Shown piece by piece: positions 29,901-37,200 of a stretch of 64,000 bases of DNA. A program made the position numbers and the translations under genes. This stretch comes from Sandaracinaceae bacterium (GTDB lineage: Bacteria; Myxococcota_A; Polyangia; Polyangiales; Houyiibacteriaceae). The notes beneath the pieces were generated by a model. The model was not told the DNA's origin, did not search any database, and saw only the letters and a program-made list of their open reading frames with translations. The DNA lies in NCBI GenBank assembly GCA_016706685.1, contig JADJJE010000057.1, forward strand, positions 1 through 64,000. Reading direction: 5' to 3'. Positions within the stretch are counted from its first letter, which is position 1. Each line of letters starts with the position of its first letter.

Positions 29901-30483
29901 GCACCGCCAGGTGCGTGGCCACCAGGGACGTGGAGCAGGCCGTCTGCACGTTGATGGACGGCCCCGCCAGGTCCAGCAGGTAGCTCACGCGCGTGGCCAG
30001 GAAGTCCTTGTCGTTGCCGGTGTGGCGCAGCAGGAACAGCCCCACGTCGCGCACCAGCTCGGCCTGCGAGCACACGTTCACGTAGAAGTAGCTGCCCATG
30101 CCGCAGCCCGCGAAGACGCCGATGGGGCCCTTGAAGCGCTCGGGCGGGTGCGCGGCGCTCTCGAGGGCCTCCCACGAGCACTCGAGGAAGTGCCTGTGCT
30201 GCGGGTCCATGATGGCGCTCTCCTTCGGGCTGAACCCGAAGAACTCCCCGTCGAACAGCGGCACCCCCGAGAGCGGCGCGGCGGCGCGCACGTAGCGCGG
30301 GTGGCGCAGCAGCTCGGGCTTCTCCCCGGCGGCGCGCAGCTCCTCGTCGGTGTACGTCCGGATGGACTCCACCCCGCCCACCAAGTTCTTCCACAGCTCA
30401 GCCGGCGTGCTCGCCCCCGGAACGCGTGCCGCCATCCCCACGATGGCGATGTCGCGCTCCATGACTTCGTATTCGTCGGACAT
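23905..30483 (-). CDS. Single-module type I polyketide synthase, KS-AT-KR-DH-ACP-TE
   Basis: 2192 residues. KS about 10-435 with C183 (QTACSTS), H319 (ECHGTGT) and H359 (KTNIGHL). AT about 540-850 with GHSVGE at 637-642. About 290 residues of linker/structural KR. KR about 1195-1400 with NADPH motif TGGLGGLG (1201-1208) and Y1361/N1365. DH-like about 1418-1700 with H1449 (WILDGHRTLAGHALIPG) and D1623 (HPALLDIATG). ACP S1848 in FFDLGGHSLLA. Type I TE with S1998 (GGFSGGG) and H2161. One module with its own TE should make and release one extended, reduced acyl product, or act iteratively. KR before DH is unusual for cis-AT modules. It sits between sugar-polymer genes, so its product may be an acyl decoration of the glycan. 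The AT specificity motif (VAAHS) fits neither the malonyl nor the methylmalonyl consensus well. Confidence 0.93.
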   Translation of the reverse strand: MSDEYEVMERDIAIVGMAARVPGASTPAELWKNLVGGVESIRTYTDEELRAAGEKPELLRHPRYVRAAAPLSGVPLFDGEFFGFSPKESAIMDPQHRHFLECSWEALESAAHPPERFKGPIGVFAGCGMGSYFYVNVCSQAELVRDVGLFLLRHTGNDKDFLATRVSYLLDLAGPSINVQTACSTSLVATHLAVQSLLARECDMALAGGVTIELPQNRGYVYQEGEVLSPDGHCHAFDHRGQGTVFGSGVGVVVLRRLGDALDDGDMIHAVIRGTAVNNDGAKKVNYLAPSVDGQAACVVEALGVANVDARTVEYIECHGTGTALGDPIEVEALTQGFRTQTDARGFCQIGSIKTNIGHLDTAAGVIGLIKASLALRNAQIPASLGYEKPNPAIDFASSPFRVASQLSAWPAPAAHPRRAAVNSLGVGGTNAHIVLQEPPGMPDAEPPTRVVQLLTLSARTRSSLDAQSRRLADHLTAHPELSLADVAFTLHHGRREFAERRVVAASTLTEAAELLRTNDPQRVFTHSVLRGKTESGAPHVAFLLPGGGAQYARMTVDLFEHEPVFREHMERGLALLQERHALDLRPLLYPALGQEAEADAQLNTRMDRQLPAIFLTSVAMARLFESWGVTPSAYLGHSVGENTAAHLAGVMSLEDCLGLVMLRAQLFMETRPGAMLSITLSEADVRALLPSTLDLAVVNGPNACVVSGDPDAITALEAQLAGREDVETQRLAIPVAAHSRLLDPILERFTAYLRGIRLRAPSVPFLSNRSGTWITDKEATDPAYWASHLRSAVRFADNVDALLQRGPSVLLEVGPGRTLSSLARQHAGFRAGGHQAMASVRHKDEAVSDVAYFVTCLGRVWATGATLDWAPMWPGELRSRVELPTYAWDHKSYFIEPALPASAPSEVALEKLLDVRDWGFVPRWKPSLADVPLEGSAPSTPRTYLLFMDRGGVGQRLRQRLVDAGQHVIAVYEGDAFHHRGNDEYTLSPERGREGYASLIADLVERGRTPERVVHLWLLEAEQTFRPGSSLFHHHLERGFFSLFFLAKALVEASVAGVHLTVIGDGLLRVADEALPDPQKATVLGPVKVLSRELERASARLVDVQLPAQRTQLFGGSLRAGLLDPFGGKKRVERELDALVTRLLDEVTAAPGDEVVALRGERRLTQVLAPRPLDALEGVASEGSLPKPETLRERGVYLITGGLGGLGLTVADYLGRTCHARLALLGRTPLPARDQWPAWIAQHGAGDRVSQRMQRVLDLEASGAEVLVLTADVTNRDEMQAALQSLQARFGALHGVFHTAGELDDDLIALKTLESVEQVFAPKIQGTRILHELTAGSGLDFTLLFSSTSTVTAPAGQVDYVAANAFLDAFAEGQRAAGFPVTSLHWGIWADVGMAAEPARLRAHARVGEPVGQQPSHPWLSARVSDGRGESSLRGTLSSAQHWILDGHRTLAGHALIPGTGYLELARAALRAYGELGAFELEDLFFVRPFAVADGEARELFVKLRPTARGYRFEVRGQVQVGGRAGTVLIAQAHLALQLDAAPAALEPAQIAAIDARCNISHVGPDEAGLRTAQEAHLRFGPRWRVLREARFGPTEGLARLALPPAFAAEVQSLGLHPALLDIATGWAMGLIEGYDSSTLYVPVSYERARVYHDLTPQLLSWVRTPVVNHADAEFVFFDVTLMDPSGRVLVEVERLGLRRMSGGPDFALGARVAPTDVTFHDDPSDDHAPSPGEALRDRLLAQGIRTVEGQDALGRVLQQLSSKNPAGLAQVFVSSMDLPTLVQQSAAGERTRSPAAGLELARPDLNVDYLAPRDEVEKTLVGFWQELLGVDQVGVQDSFFDLGGHSLLAVRLFAKIKSAYRVEFPISVLFEAPTIERCAALLREHLGPETATEGGADASAQSAATRPRYTHLVAMHTGDGGPKTPFFLVAGMFGNVLNLRHLAHLVGTDRRFYGLQARGLYGEQAPHESFEEMASEYIAELQTVQPRGPYFLGGFSGGGITAYEIARQLEARGEEVALLVMLDTPVPMPPADLSLRDRVLIQRTELRSKGPAYVAEWAERRASWELGRLRRRFENAAPDSTPEKFHDEAIEQAFRRALERYVVVERKHAVVHLFRPKLPVAYDLGEGRRINHERSYVFEDNGWTPFVREVAVAEVPGDHDSMVLEPNVRVLARRLREVVEQAEAAQRRSR

Positions 30484-30486
30484 GAT

Positions 30487-31477
30487 TCAGTTCGGCTCCG
30501 GTGGGCTCAGCACGCCCGAGCGGGGATAGAGGCGGACGGCACGCGAGGCAATGCGAGCCAGCGCCTGCGCCGTGGCCAAAGGCACTACCACGGCCTGGCC
30601 ATCTGGCGAGGGTCACCTCGCTGGTCGCTCGTTCGACATCGGCGCGGCTCAGCGTGCGCACCTGCACCAGCGCGATGAAGTAGTTGCCCAGGTCGGTGAG
30701 GTGCACGCCGTCGCGGAACAGCGCGCCTTCGTTGGGCACGCCCGGCACCTGCCCGGCGCGGATGGCGTCCACCAGCGCCGCGAGCGCCTGCCCACCCGGC
30801 ACGATGTGCACCCCGAGAGGCGGCGCGCTCGCGTGCGCCACGGCGTGCTGGCGCTCGGCGCCGTCCACGATGTGCTCCCACTTGCCGAGGTCCGCATCCA
30901 GGTGCTCGCGCCAGCTCAGCCGGCTGGGCAGCAGCGGCAGGCCGCGCGCGTGGCGCGGCTCGCTGCGGTGGTGCCACGTCTCGTAGAAGAACAGGCGCGC
31001 GTCTGGCCGGTGCTCGCGGGCCAGCGCGTACCACCGCGCGGCGTGCGCGGAGGGCTCGCTCCAGCGCAGGTGGTCGTCCAGGTTCACCGCCTCGGTGAGC
31101 ACCACCGTGTCGTAGCCGCCCGTGGCCAGCGCCTCGCGCGCCCGCACGCCCGTGGCGCGCTCCGCCTGGTTCCAGTTCACCTCGAGCGAGCCTCCGTCGA
31201 TGAGCTGCACGTCGTAGCTGAAGTCCACGCCCACGCTCGCGGCCACGGCGCGCGCCATGGCCGGCATGTCCTGGTTCACCAGGCTGTGCCCCACGAACAG
31301 CACGCGCACACGCGGCAGCGGCGCGGCCGGCACGAAGCCCTCGATGCGCTGGCTGCGGCTGGGCGCGTCGGGGATGACCCAGAGCTTGTGAAGCCGTCGA
31401 TGCACCGCCACCCCGAAGCCCGCCAACAGCGCGGAGCCCAGGGCCAGCAGCACCCCGATGGTCTTGCGGCGGCTCAT
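30487..31477 (-). CDS. GHSL-motif SGNH-like hydrolase/acyltransferase (apparent frameshift)
   Basis: About 330 residues if corrected. N-terminal membrane anchor (IGVLLALGSALLAGFGVAV), block I RVLFVGHSLVNQDMPAM (GHSL in place of GDSL) and block V LFRDGVHLTDLGNYFIALVQ (D-x-V-H). This fits SGNH esterases or O-acyltransferases acting outside the membrane. As given, the frame runs past the PKS start to 30398 with meaningless sequence. Removing one base near 30604 lets the frame read DGQAVVVPLATAQALARI and stop at 30487, 3 bases before the PKS ATG, and restores alignment with the paralogue at 52973-54013. The start is 10 bases after the sugar-phosphate transferase stop. Likely role: trimming or acylating the exported polymer. 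Confidence 0.75.
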
Positions 31478-31487
31478 GCGGCCCGCC

Positions 31488-32924
31488 TCACTTCGCGTTC
31501 TGATGCACCGCGCGACCGAAGATGGTCAGGAACACGATCTTGATGTCGAGGAAGAGGTTCCACCGGCGGATGTACTCGAGGTCGTGCTCGATGCGCTTTT
31601 CCATCTTCTCGAGCGTGTCGGTCTCGCCGCGCCAGCCGTTGACCTGCGCCCAGCCCGTGAGACCCGGCTTGACCTTGTGGCGCAGCATGTACCCGTAGAT
31701 GTGCTTGCGGTAGGCCTCGTTGTGCGCGACGGCGTGCGGGCGCGGGCCCACCAGGCTCATGCTGCCCGTGACCACGTGGAACAGCTGCGGCAGCTCGTCC
31801 AGCGAGCTGCGGCGCAGGAACGCACCGAACGGCGTGATGCGGCTGTCGTTCGCGGTGGCCTGGCGCACGTTGGTGCCGTCTTCCGACACGGTCATGGAGC
31901 GGAACTTGTAGACGTCGATGACCTCGCCGTGGAGACCGTAGCGGCGCTGCTTGAAGAGCACCGGGCCCTTGCTGGTGAGCTTGATGCCAATGGCCACGAT
32001 GGCCATGGGGATGGCCGCCACCAACACGGCCAGCGTGCCCAGCACGATGTCTTCGAAGCGCTTGAGCCAGCCCTCGGTGCCCATGAAGGGCGTCTCGAAG
32101 ATGCTGACCACGGGGATCTCGCCGAGCGAGGTCCAGCGCGCGTGCAGCAGGTCGAACACGAAGAAGTCGGGGACCACGTAGACGCTGACGGTGGTGTCGG
32201 CCAGCTGCGCGATGAGCTTGTGGACGCGCGACTCGGCCCGCAACGGCAAGCACACGTAGACGAGGTCGAGGTCACCCAGCGTGGCGCGTGCGACCAGCTC
32301 GTCGAAGGTGCCCGCATAGCCACCCACTTCGGGCGCGATCTCGTGGCGGCGGTCCTCCTTGCGGTCGTCGTAGAAGCCCTCGAAGTGTAGGCCCAGGGAC
32401 GGCGCGTCGTTGACGCTGCGCGCCACGCGCTCACCCAGCTGGGTCATGCCCACGATGGCGACGCGGCGCGTGCTGTGCCCGCGACGACGCGCCTCGTAGA
32501 GCCCCAGCCGCACCAACGAGCGCCAGACGCTCACGAGCATGGGCGCGCTGACCATCCAGCCGAACGACACGGCACGGCTGTAGCTGGCGGACTCCTTGAG
32601 CGCGAAGGCCAGCATGAGCAGCCCCGCGAAGACGATGAACCAGGCCAGCCACACGCGCTTGAGCTCGTGCACGAGCGGCACGCCACGGAACCCCTCGTAC
32701 AGCCCGCACGCGTCGGCAGCGAACAGGAACAAGAGCGAGGCCGCGCCGGCGGCCAGCGTGTCGTGCACGTGCCACGGCTCGGGAGCGCTCAGGTCGGCGT
32801 ACAGCGCCATGGTCAACCACAACGCGAGGACGATCATGGCGACGTCCAGCGCGCGCTGCACCAAGGTGAGCATCGAGTGGTAAGGTCGGATGATTCCGGT
32901 CTTGGTGTGGTCGAAGAGGGGCAT
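31488..32924 (-). CDS. Polyprenyl glycosylphosphotransferase (WcaJ/WbaP-type)
   Basis: 478 residues. Four N-terminal membrane helices, a Rossmann-like middle domain (STRRVAIVGMTQLGERVARS), a fifth membrane segment (GTLAVLVAAIPMAIVAIGIK) and the bacterial sugar transferase domain: KGPVLFKQRRYGLHGEVIDV, YKFRSMTVSEDG, FLRRSSLDELPQLFHVVTG, MSLVGPRPHAV and LRHKVKPGLTGWAQVNGWRG. It starts repeat-unit synthesis by moving a hexose-1-phosphate onto undecaprenyl phosphate at the inner membrane. First gene of the leftward operon; divergent from the Wza-like gene. Glucose or galactose donor cannot be told apart from sequence. Confidence 0.94.
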   Translation of the reverse strand: MPLFDHTKTGIIRPYHSMLTLVQRALDVAMIVLALWLTMALYADLSAPEPWHVHDTLAAGAASLLFLFAADACGLYEGFRGVPLVHELKRVWLAWFIVFAGLLMLAFALKESASYSRAVSFGWMVSAPMLVSVWRSLVRLGLYEARRRGHSTRRVAIVGMTQLGERVARSVNDAPSLGLHFEGFYDDRKEDRRHEIAPEVGGYAGTFDELVARATLGDLDLVYVCLPLRAESRVHKLIAQLADTTVSVYVVPDFFVFDLLHARWTSLGEIPVVSIFETPFMGTEGWLKRFEDIVLGTLAVLVAAIPMAIVAIGIKLTSKGPVLFKQRRYGLHGEVIDVYKFRSMTVSEDGTNVRQATANDSRITPFGAFLRRSSLDELPQLFHVVTGSMSLVGPRPHAVAHNEAYRKHIYGYMLRHKVKPGLTGWAQVNGWRGETDTLEKMEKRIEHDLEYIRRWNLFLDIKIVFLTIFGRAVHQNAK

Positions 32925-33143
32925 AGGGGGCGTGGTAGGTCGAGAAACTACACCAGGGACTTTGGGTCAGACTCTCCGATCCGGCCACCAAATTCTTGCG
33001 CGCAGTGCAGAAACTTGACCATGAAGACGGAATCCATTCGGGGCGTACACGCCCCCCCATTTCGGCCGCATCATCCTTGTTTCTTCGTGCGAGATCGCCT
33101 GGGACACCTTGCCGTCGCGTCAATTCAGCGCTAGCAAGTTGCC
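32925..33143. promoter_or_regulatory. Divergent control region of the exopolysaccharide/PKS/NRPS locus
   Basis: 219 bases between the leftward operon (WcaJ-type first) and the rightward operon (Wza-like first). It is visibly less GC-rich than the surrounding genes. Promoters for both operons should lie here. I see no convincing paired -35/-10, sigma54 element or operator palindrome by eye, so no exact site is given. Confidence 0.45.
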
Positions 33144-34181
33144 GTGCCTACATCCCCGTATACCCGCCCACGTTATGCGATGCTGGCGCCCATTGTCGCC
33201 CTGCTCGCTTCCGGATGTGGGGGCAGTTCGCTACCGCGCCTTCCAACAATTCCATCGGACGTTGACGGATTCGTACAGGCGCCAGACGCGCTGACGGGGC
33301 TGGACGAAGATCCGCCGCGGGCACTCACGCTGATGCCCGGCGACGTGGTGAACCTCCAGATGATCAGCGGCACCGACTCGGCGGCCCTGGGCCTGACGGT
33401 AGATGAGCGTGGTGTGCTGCACGTGCCGCTCGCGGGCGACGTGGACGTGTCGGGGCTCTCGCTGACCGAGGCCGAGGCGCGCATCGAGACCGCGCTGCGG
33501 CCCTTCGACCAGACGGTGCGCGTCACCATCATCGTCGCCGAGCCCAACGGTCAGCGCGCCACGGTCGTCGGGGCGGTCACCACGCCGGGGCGCCACACGG
33601 TGGTGCCGGGCATGCGCCTAGCGGACCTCTTCGCGTTGGCGGGGGGTGGGCTCAGCACCGACGACGAGGAGGGCACCACCATTCCCATGTCCGACCTCGC
33701 GGGGGCGCGCCTGGTGCGATCCGGGCAGGTGCTGCCCGTCAGCTTGATGCTCGCCATCATGGGCAACCCACGCCACAACGTGCGCCTGCGACCCGGCGAC
33801 CATCTCTACGTGCCGCCGGCCGTGCACTCGCTGGTGAGCGTGCTGGGCGAAGTGCACGCCGCGCGTGTGTTGCCGTTCCGGCCAGGGTTGCGCCTCACGC
33901 TCGCGCTGGCCTTCGCCGGCGGCCCCACGCGTGACGCGGACCACGCCGAGATCATCGTCGTGCGCGGCGACCACGCAGCGCCTCAGGTGTACGTGGCGCG
34001 CCTCGACGAGCTGCTGGACGGCGAGGGTCCGGATCCGCTGCTCGCGCCGGGTGACGTGGTGTACGTGGGCGCGACCGGGCTCTCGAAGTTGCGCGATGTG
34101 ATGGCGGCCATCGCGCCGGTGGTCAGCGTGGCGGCCACCACTGGCCTCGGGGCCGCGGTGATCAGCACGTCGCCGCGCTGA
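33144..34181 (+). CDS. Wza-like polysaccharide export outer-membrane lipoprotein
   Basis: 345 residues, GTG start (an ATG at 33180 is an alternative). The signal LAPIVALLASGCGG has lipobox LASGC. A poly-export domain follows (ALTLMPGDVVNLQMISGTDS, VDERGVLHVPLAGDVDVSGL, LTEAEARIETALRPF), then two SLBB-type domains (TVVGAVTTPGRHTVVPGMRL, VSVLGEVHAARVLPFRPGLR), and a C-terminal hydrophobic stretch that may be the membrane-crossing helix. Forms the outer-membrane channel for capsule or exopolysaccharide export and partners with the Wzc-like protein at 38898. First gene of the rightward operon. Confidence 0.9.
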   Translation: MPTSPYTRPRYAMLAPIVALLASGCGGSSLPRLPTIPSDVDGFVQAPDALTGLDEDPPRALTLMPGDVVNLQMISGTDSAALGLTVDERGVLHVPLAGDVDVSGLSLTEAEARIETALRPFDQTVRVTIIVAEPNGQRATVVGAVTTPGRHTVVPGMRLADLFALAGGGLSTDDEEGTTIPMSDLAGARLVRSGQVLPVSLMLAIMGNPRHNVRLRPGDHLYVPPAVHSLVSVLGEVHAARVLPFRPGLRLTLALAFAGGPTRDADHAEIIVVRGDHAAPQVYVARLDELLDGEGPDPLLAPGDVVYVGATGLSKLRDVMAAIAPVVSVAATTGLGAAVISTSPR

Positions 34182-34201
34182 GCGGTGCCGTGGGTGTAGT
34201 G

Positions 34202-37200
34202 ATGTCGGAGACGAAGATGCAAGCGCAGAACCCCTTTCGCAGTGTGCTCATGGGCAACGGCACCCTCTTGGTGCAGTGCGCCGAGGCGTTGCTGGCGCGC
34301 GGCAACACCGTCATCGGCGTGGTCACCGAGAACCCCGAGATCGCCGGCTGGGCCGAGGGCCGCGGGCTGCGGGTGATTGCCCCCACCCCGCGCAAGACGC
34401 TGGCCCAGCGCATCGGCAGCGACCCGTTCGAGTGGCTGTTCAGCATCGCCAACCTGTCCATCATCCCGGCCGACGTGCTGGCGCTGTCGGCGCGCGGGGC
34501 CATCAACTTCCACGACGGCCCGCTGCCGCGCTACGCCGGCCTGAACGCGCCGGTGTGGGCGCTCGCCAACCGCGAGCCCACGCACGGCATCACGTTTCAC
34601 CTCATCGAGGGGGGCGTGGACGAGGGCGACATCCTCGCGCAGCGCACGTTCGACCTCGCGCCCAACGAGACCTGCCTCACGCTGAACACGCGCTGCTACG
34701 AGGTGGCCATCGACGCGTTCGCCGACGTGGCGGACATGCTGGGCCGCTGGGAGCTGAACCGCACCAAGCAGGACCTCTCGCAGCGCACCTACTTCGCCAA
34801 GGACCTGCGTCCCGAGGCTGGCTGCACGCTCGACTTCACGCGCCCTGCGGCCGACGTGGCAGCGCTGGTGCGCGCGCTCGATCACGGGCGTTACCCGAAC
34901 CCCGTGGGCACGCCGAAGGCCGTTCTCCCGAGCGGCGCATTGCTGCTGGGTGACGCGGTGGAGACGGGGGCCAGCTCGCTGCTCGCGCCGGGCGCCGTGG
35001 TGGCCGTGGACGAGGGTGGGCTCGAGGTGGCCACGGGGAGCGGCACGCTGCGTTTCTCGCAGGTGCGCTGCATCGAGGGTGGGCCCTTGTCGCTCGCGGC
35101 GCTCACCGCGCGTGGCGTCGCGCCGGGCTCGAGCTTGCTCACGGACCCGGCGCTGCGCACGCGGCTGTCGGAGCTGGACGCGTGGCTCGCGCCGCACGAG
35201 GCCTTCTGGACCAAGCGCCTGCTGGCGAGCGCGCCCACGCCCATGCCCGGCGCGGTGCTCGAGGGTGCGGGTGACGCGCTTGCTGGTGGCCTGCTGTCGC
35301 GTGTGAGCGTGTCGTTCACGGGCGACTCCGCCAAGAGCGAGGCCCTGCTGGCCGGCCTGAGCGCGCTCTTGCTGCGGCTCGGCAGCGCGCCCGAGGTGGA
35401 GCTGGGCCACCGTCACGCTGGGCTCGACCGCGTGGTGAACGCGGCGTCGGTGTATGCCACGCGCGTGCCGCTCGTGGTGGACGTGGCTCGCCCGCTGCCC
35501 TTCGCGCAGCTGGTGGAGCGCGCCCGTGAGGCCCTCGCCACCGCCGAGCGCCGCGGCACCTTCCCGCGTGATCTCGCCGCGCGTCAGCCGGGGCTCACGC
35601 TCCCCACGTGGCCGGTGGTGTTCGACACGCTGCCTACGCTCGCGGGGCTGAACCCGTACGTGCTGCCCGAGGGTGCCGCGCTCGCCGTGCTGACCGACGG
35701 CCACGAGGCGCGCCTGCTGTTCCACCCCGAGCGTCTCTCGCCGGCCCTGGCCGAGCGCTTTGCCGGCCAGCTGGAGGTGCTGCTGAGCGCCGCCCTGCGC
35801 GACCCGCAGCAGAGCGTGGGCAAGCTGCCGCTCATCACCGAGCGCGAGCGCCAGCAGCTGCTCACCGAGTGGAACCCGCGCGACACGGACTACCCGCGCG
35901 AGCTGGGCGTGCACCAGCTGTTCGAGCTGCAGGTGCAGCGCACGCCGGACGCCATCGCGCTGGTGCACCGCGGCACGCGCCTGACGTATGCCGAGCTCGA
36001 CCGGCGGAGCAACCGGCTGGCTGCGCACCTGCGCGCTCTCGGCATTGGCGCGGACGCCCCCGTGGGCCTCTACACCGACCGCAGCGTGGACCTGGTCATC
36101 GGCGCGCTGGGCATCTTGAAGGCGGGCGGCGCCTACCTGCCGCTCGACCCCACGTATCCCCCCGACCGCGTGGCCTTCATGCTGCAAGACAGCGGCGCCG
36201 CGCGGGTGCTCACGCAGCGCGCGCTGCTGGGCCAGCTGCCCGCCACCGGCGCGCAGGCGCTGTGCCTCGACGACTGCCCAGAGCTGCTGGGCTGCTCCGA
36301 CGCGGCGCTCCCACAGGGCGACTTCCGCTCCTCGCAGCTCGCCTACCTGATCTACACCAGCGGCTCCACGGGCCTGCCCAAGGGTGTGATGGTGGAGCAC
36401 CAGCAGGTGTCCAACTTCTTCGTGGGCATGGACGAGCGCATCCCGCACGCGCCCGGCAGCACGTGGCTGGCCGTCACCAGCCTGAGCTTCGACATCAGCG
36501 TGCTGGAGCTCTTCTACACCCTGGCGCGCGGCTTCCGCGTGGTGCTGGCCGGCGACGAAGACCGCGGGCTGGTCAGCGGCGGAGAGGTGTCGCGCAGCAG
36601 CGACCGCAAGATCGACTTCAGCCTGTTCTACTTCGCCTCGGACGAGGGCGAGAACGCCGCGGACAAGTACAAGCTGCTGCTGGACGGCGCACGCTTCGCG
36701 GACACGCACGGCTTCTCGGCCGTGTGGACGCCCGAGCGCCACTTCCACGCGTTCGGCGGGCTGTACCCGAACCCGGCGGTGGCCAGCGCCGCCATCGCGG
36801 CCGTGACCAAGAACATCCGCATTCGCGCCGGCAGCTGCGTGAGCCCGCTGCACCACCCCGTGCGCATCGCCGAGGAGTGGGGCCTGGTCGACAACCTCTC
36901 CAACGGGCGCGTGGACATCAGCTTCGCCGCGGGCTGGCAGCCCAACGACTTTCTTCTGCGCCCGCAGTCCTTCGGCCGCCAGAAGGACCAAATGGTCGAG
37001 GACATCGAGACCATTCAGCGCTTGTGGCGCGGCGAACACGTCACCTTCGAGGGTCCCATGGGCCCGGTGGCCGTGCGCTCGCTGCCGCGTCCCATTCAGC
37101 CCGAGCTGCCCTTCCTCATCACGGCGGCCGGCAACCCCGAGACCTTCGAGATGGCCGGGCGCATGGGCGGCGGCATCCTCACGCACCTCCTCGGCCAGAG

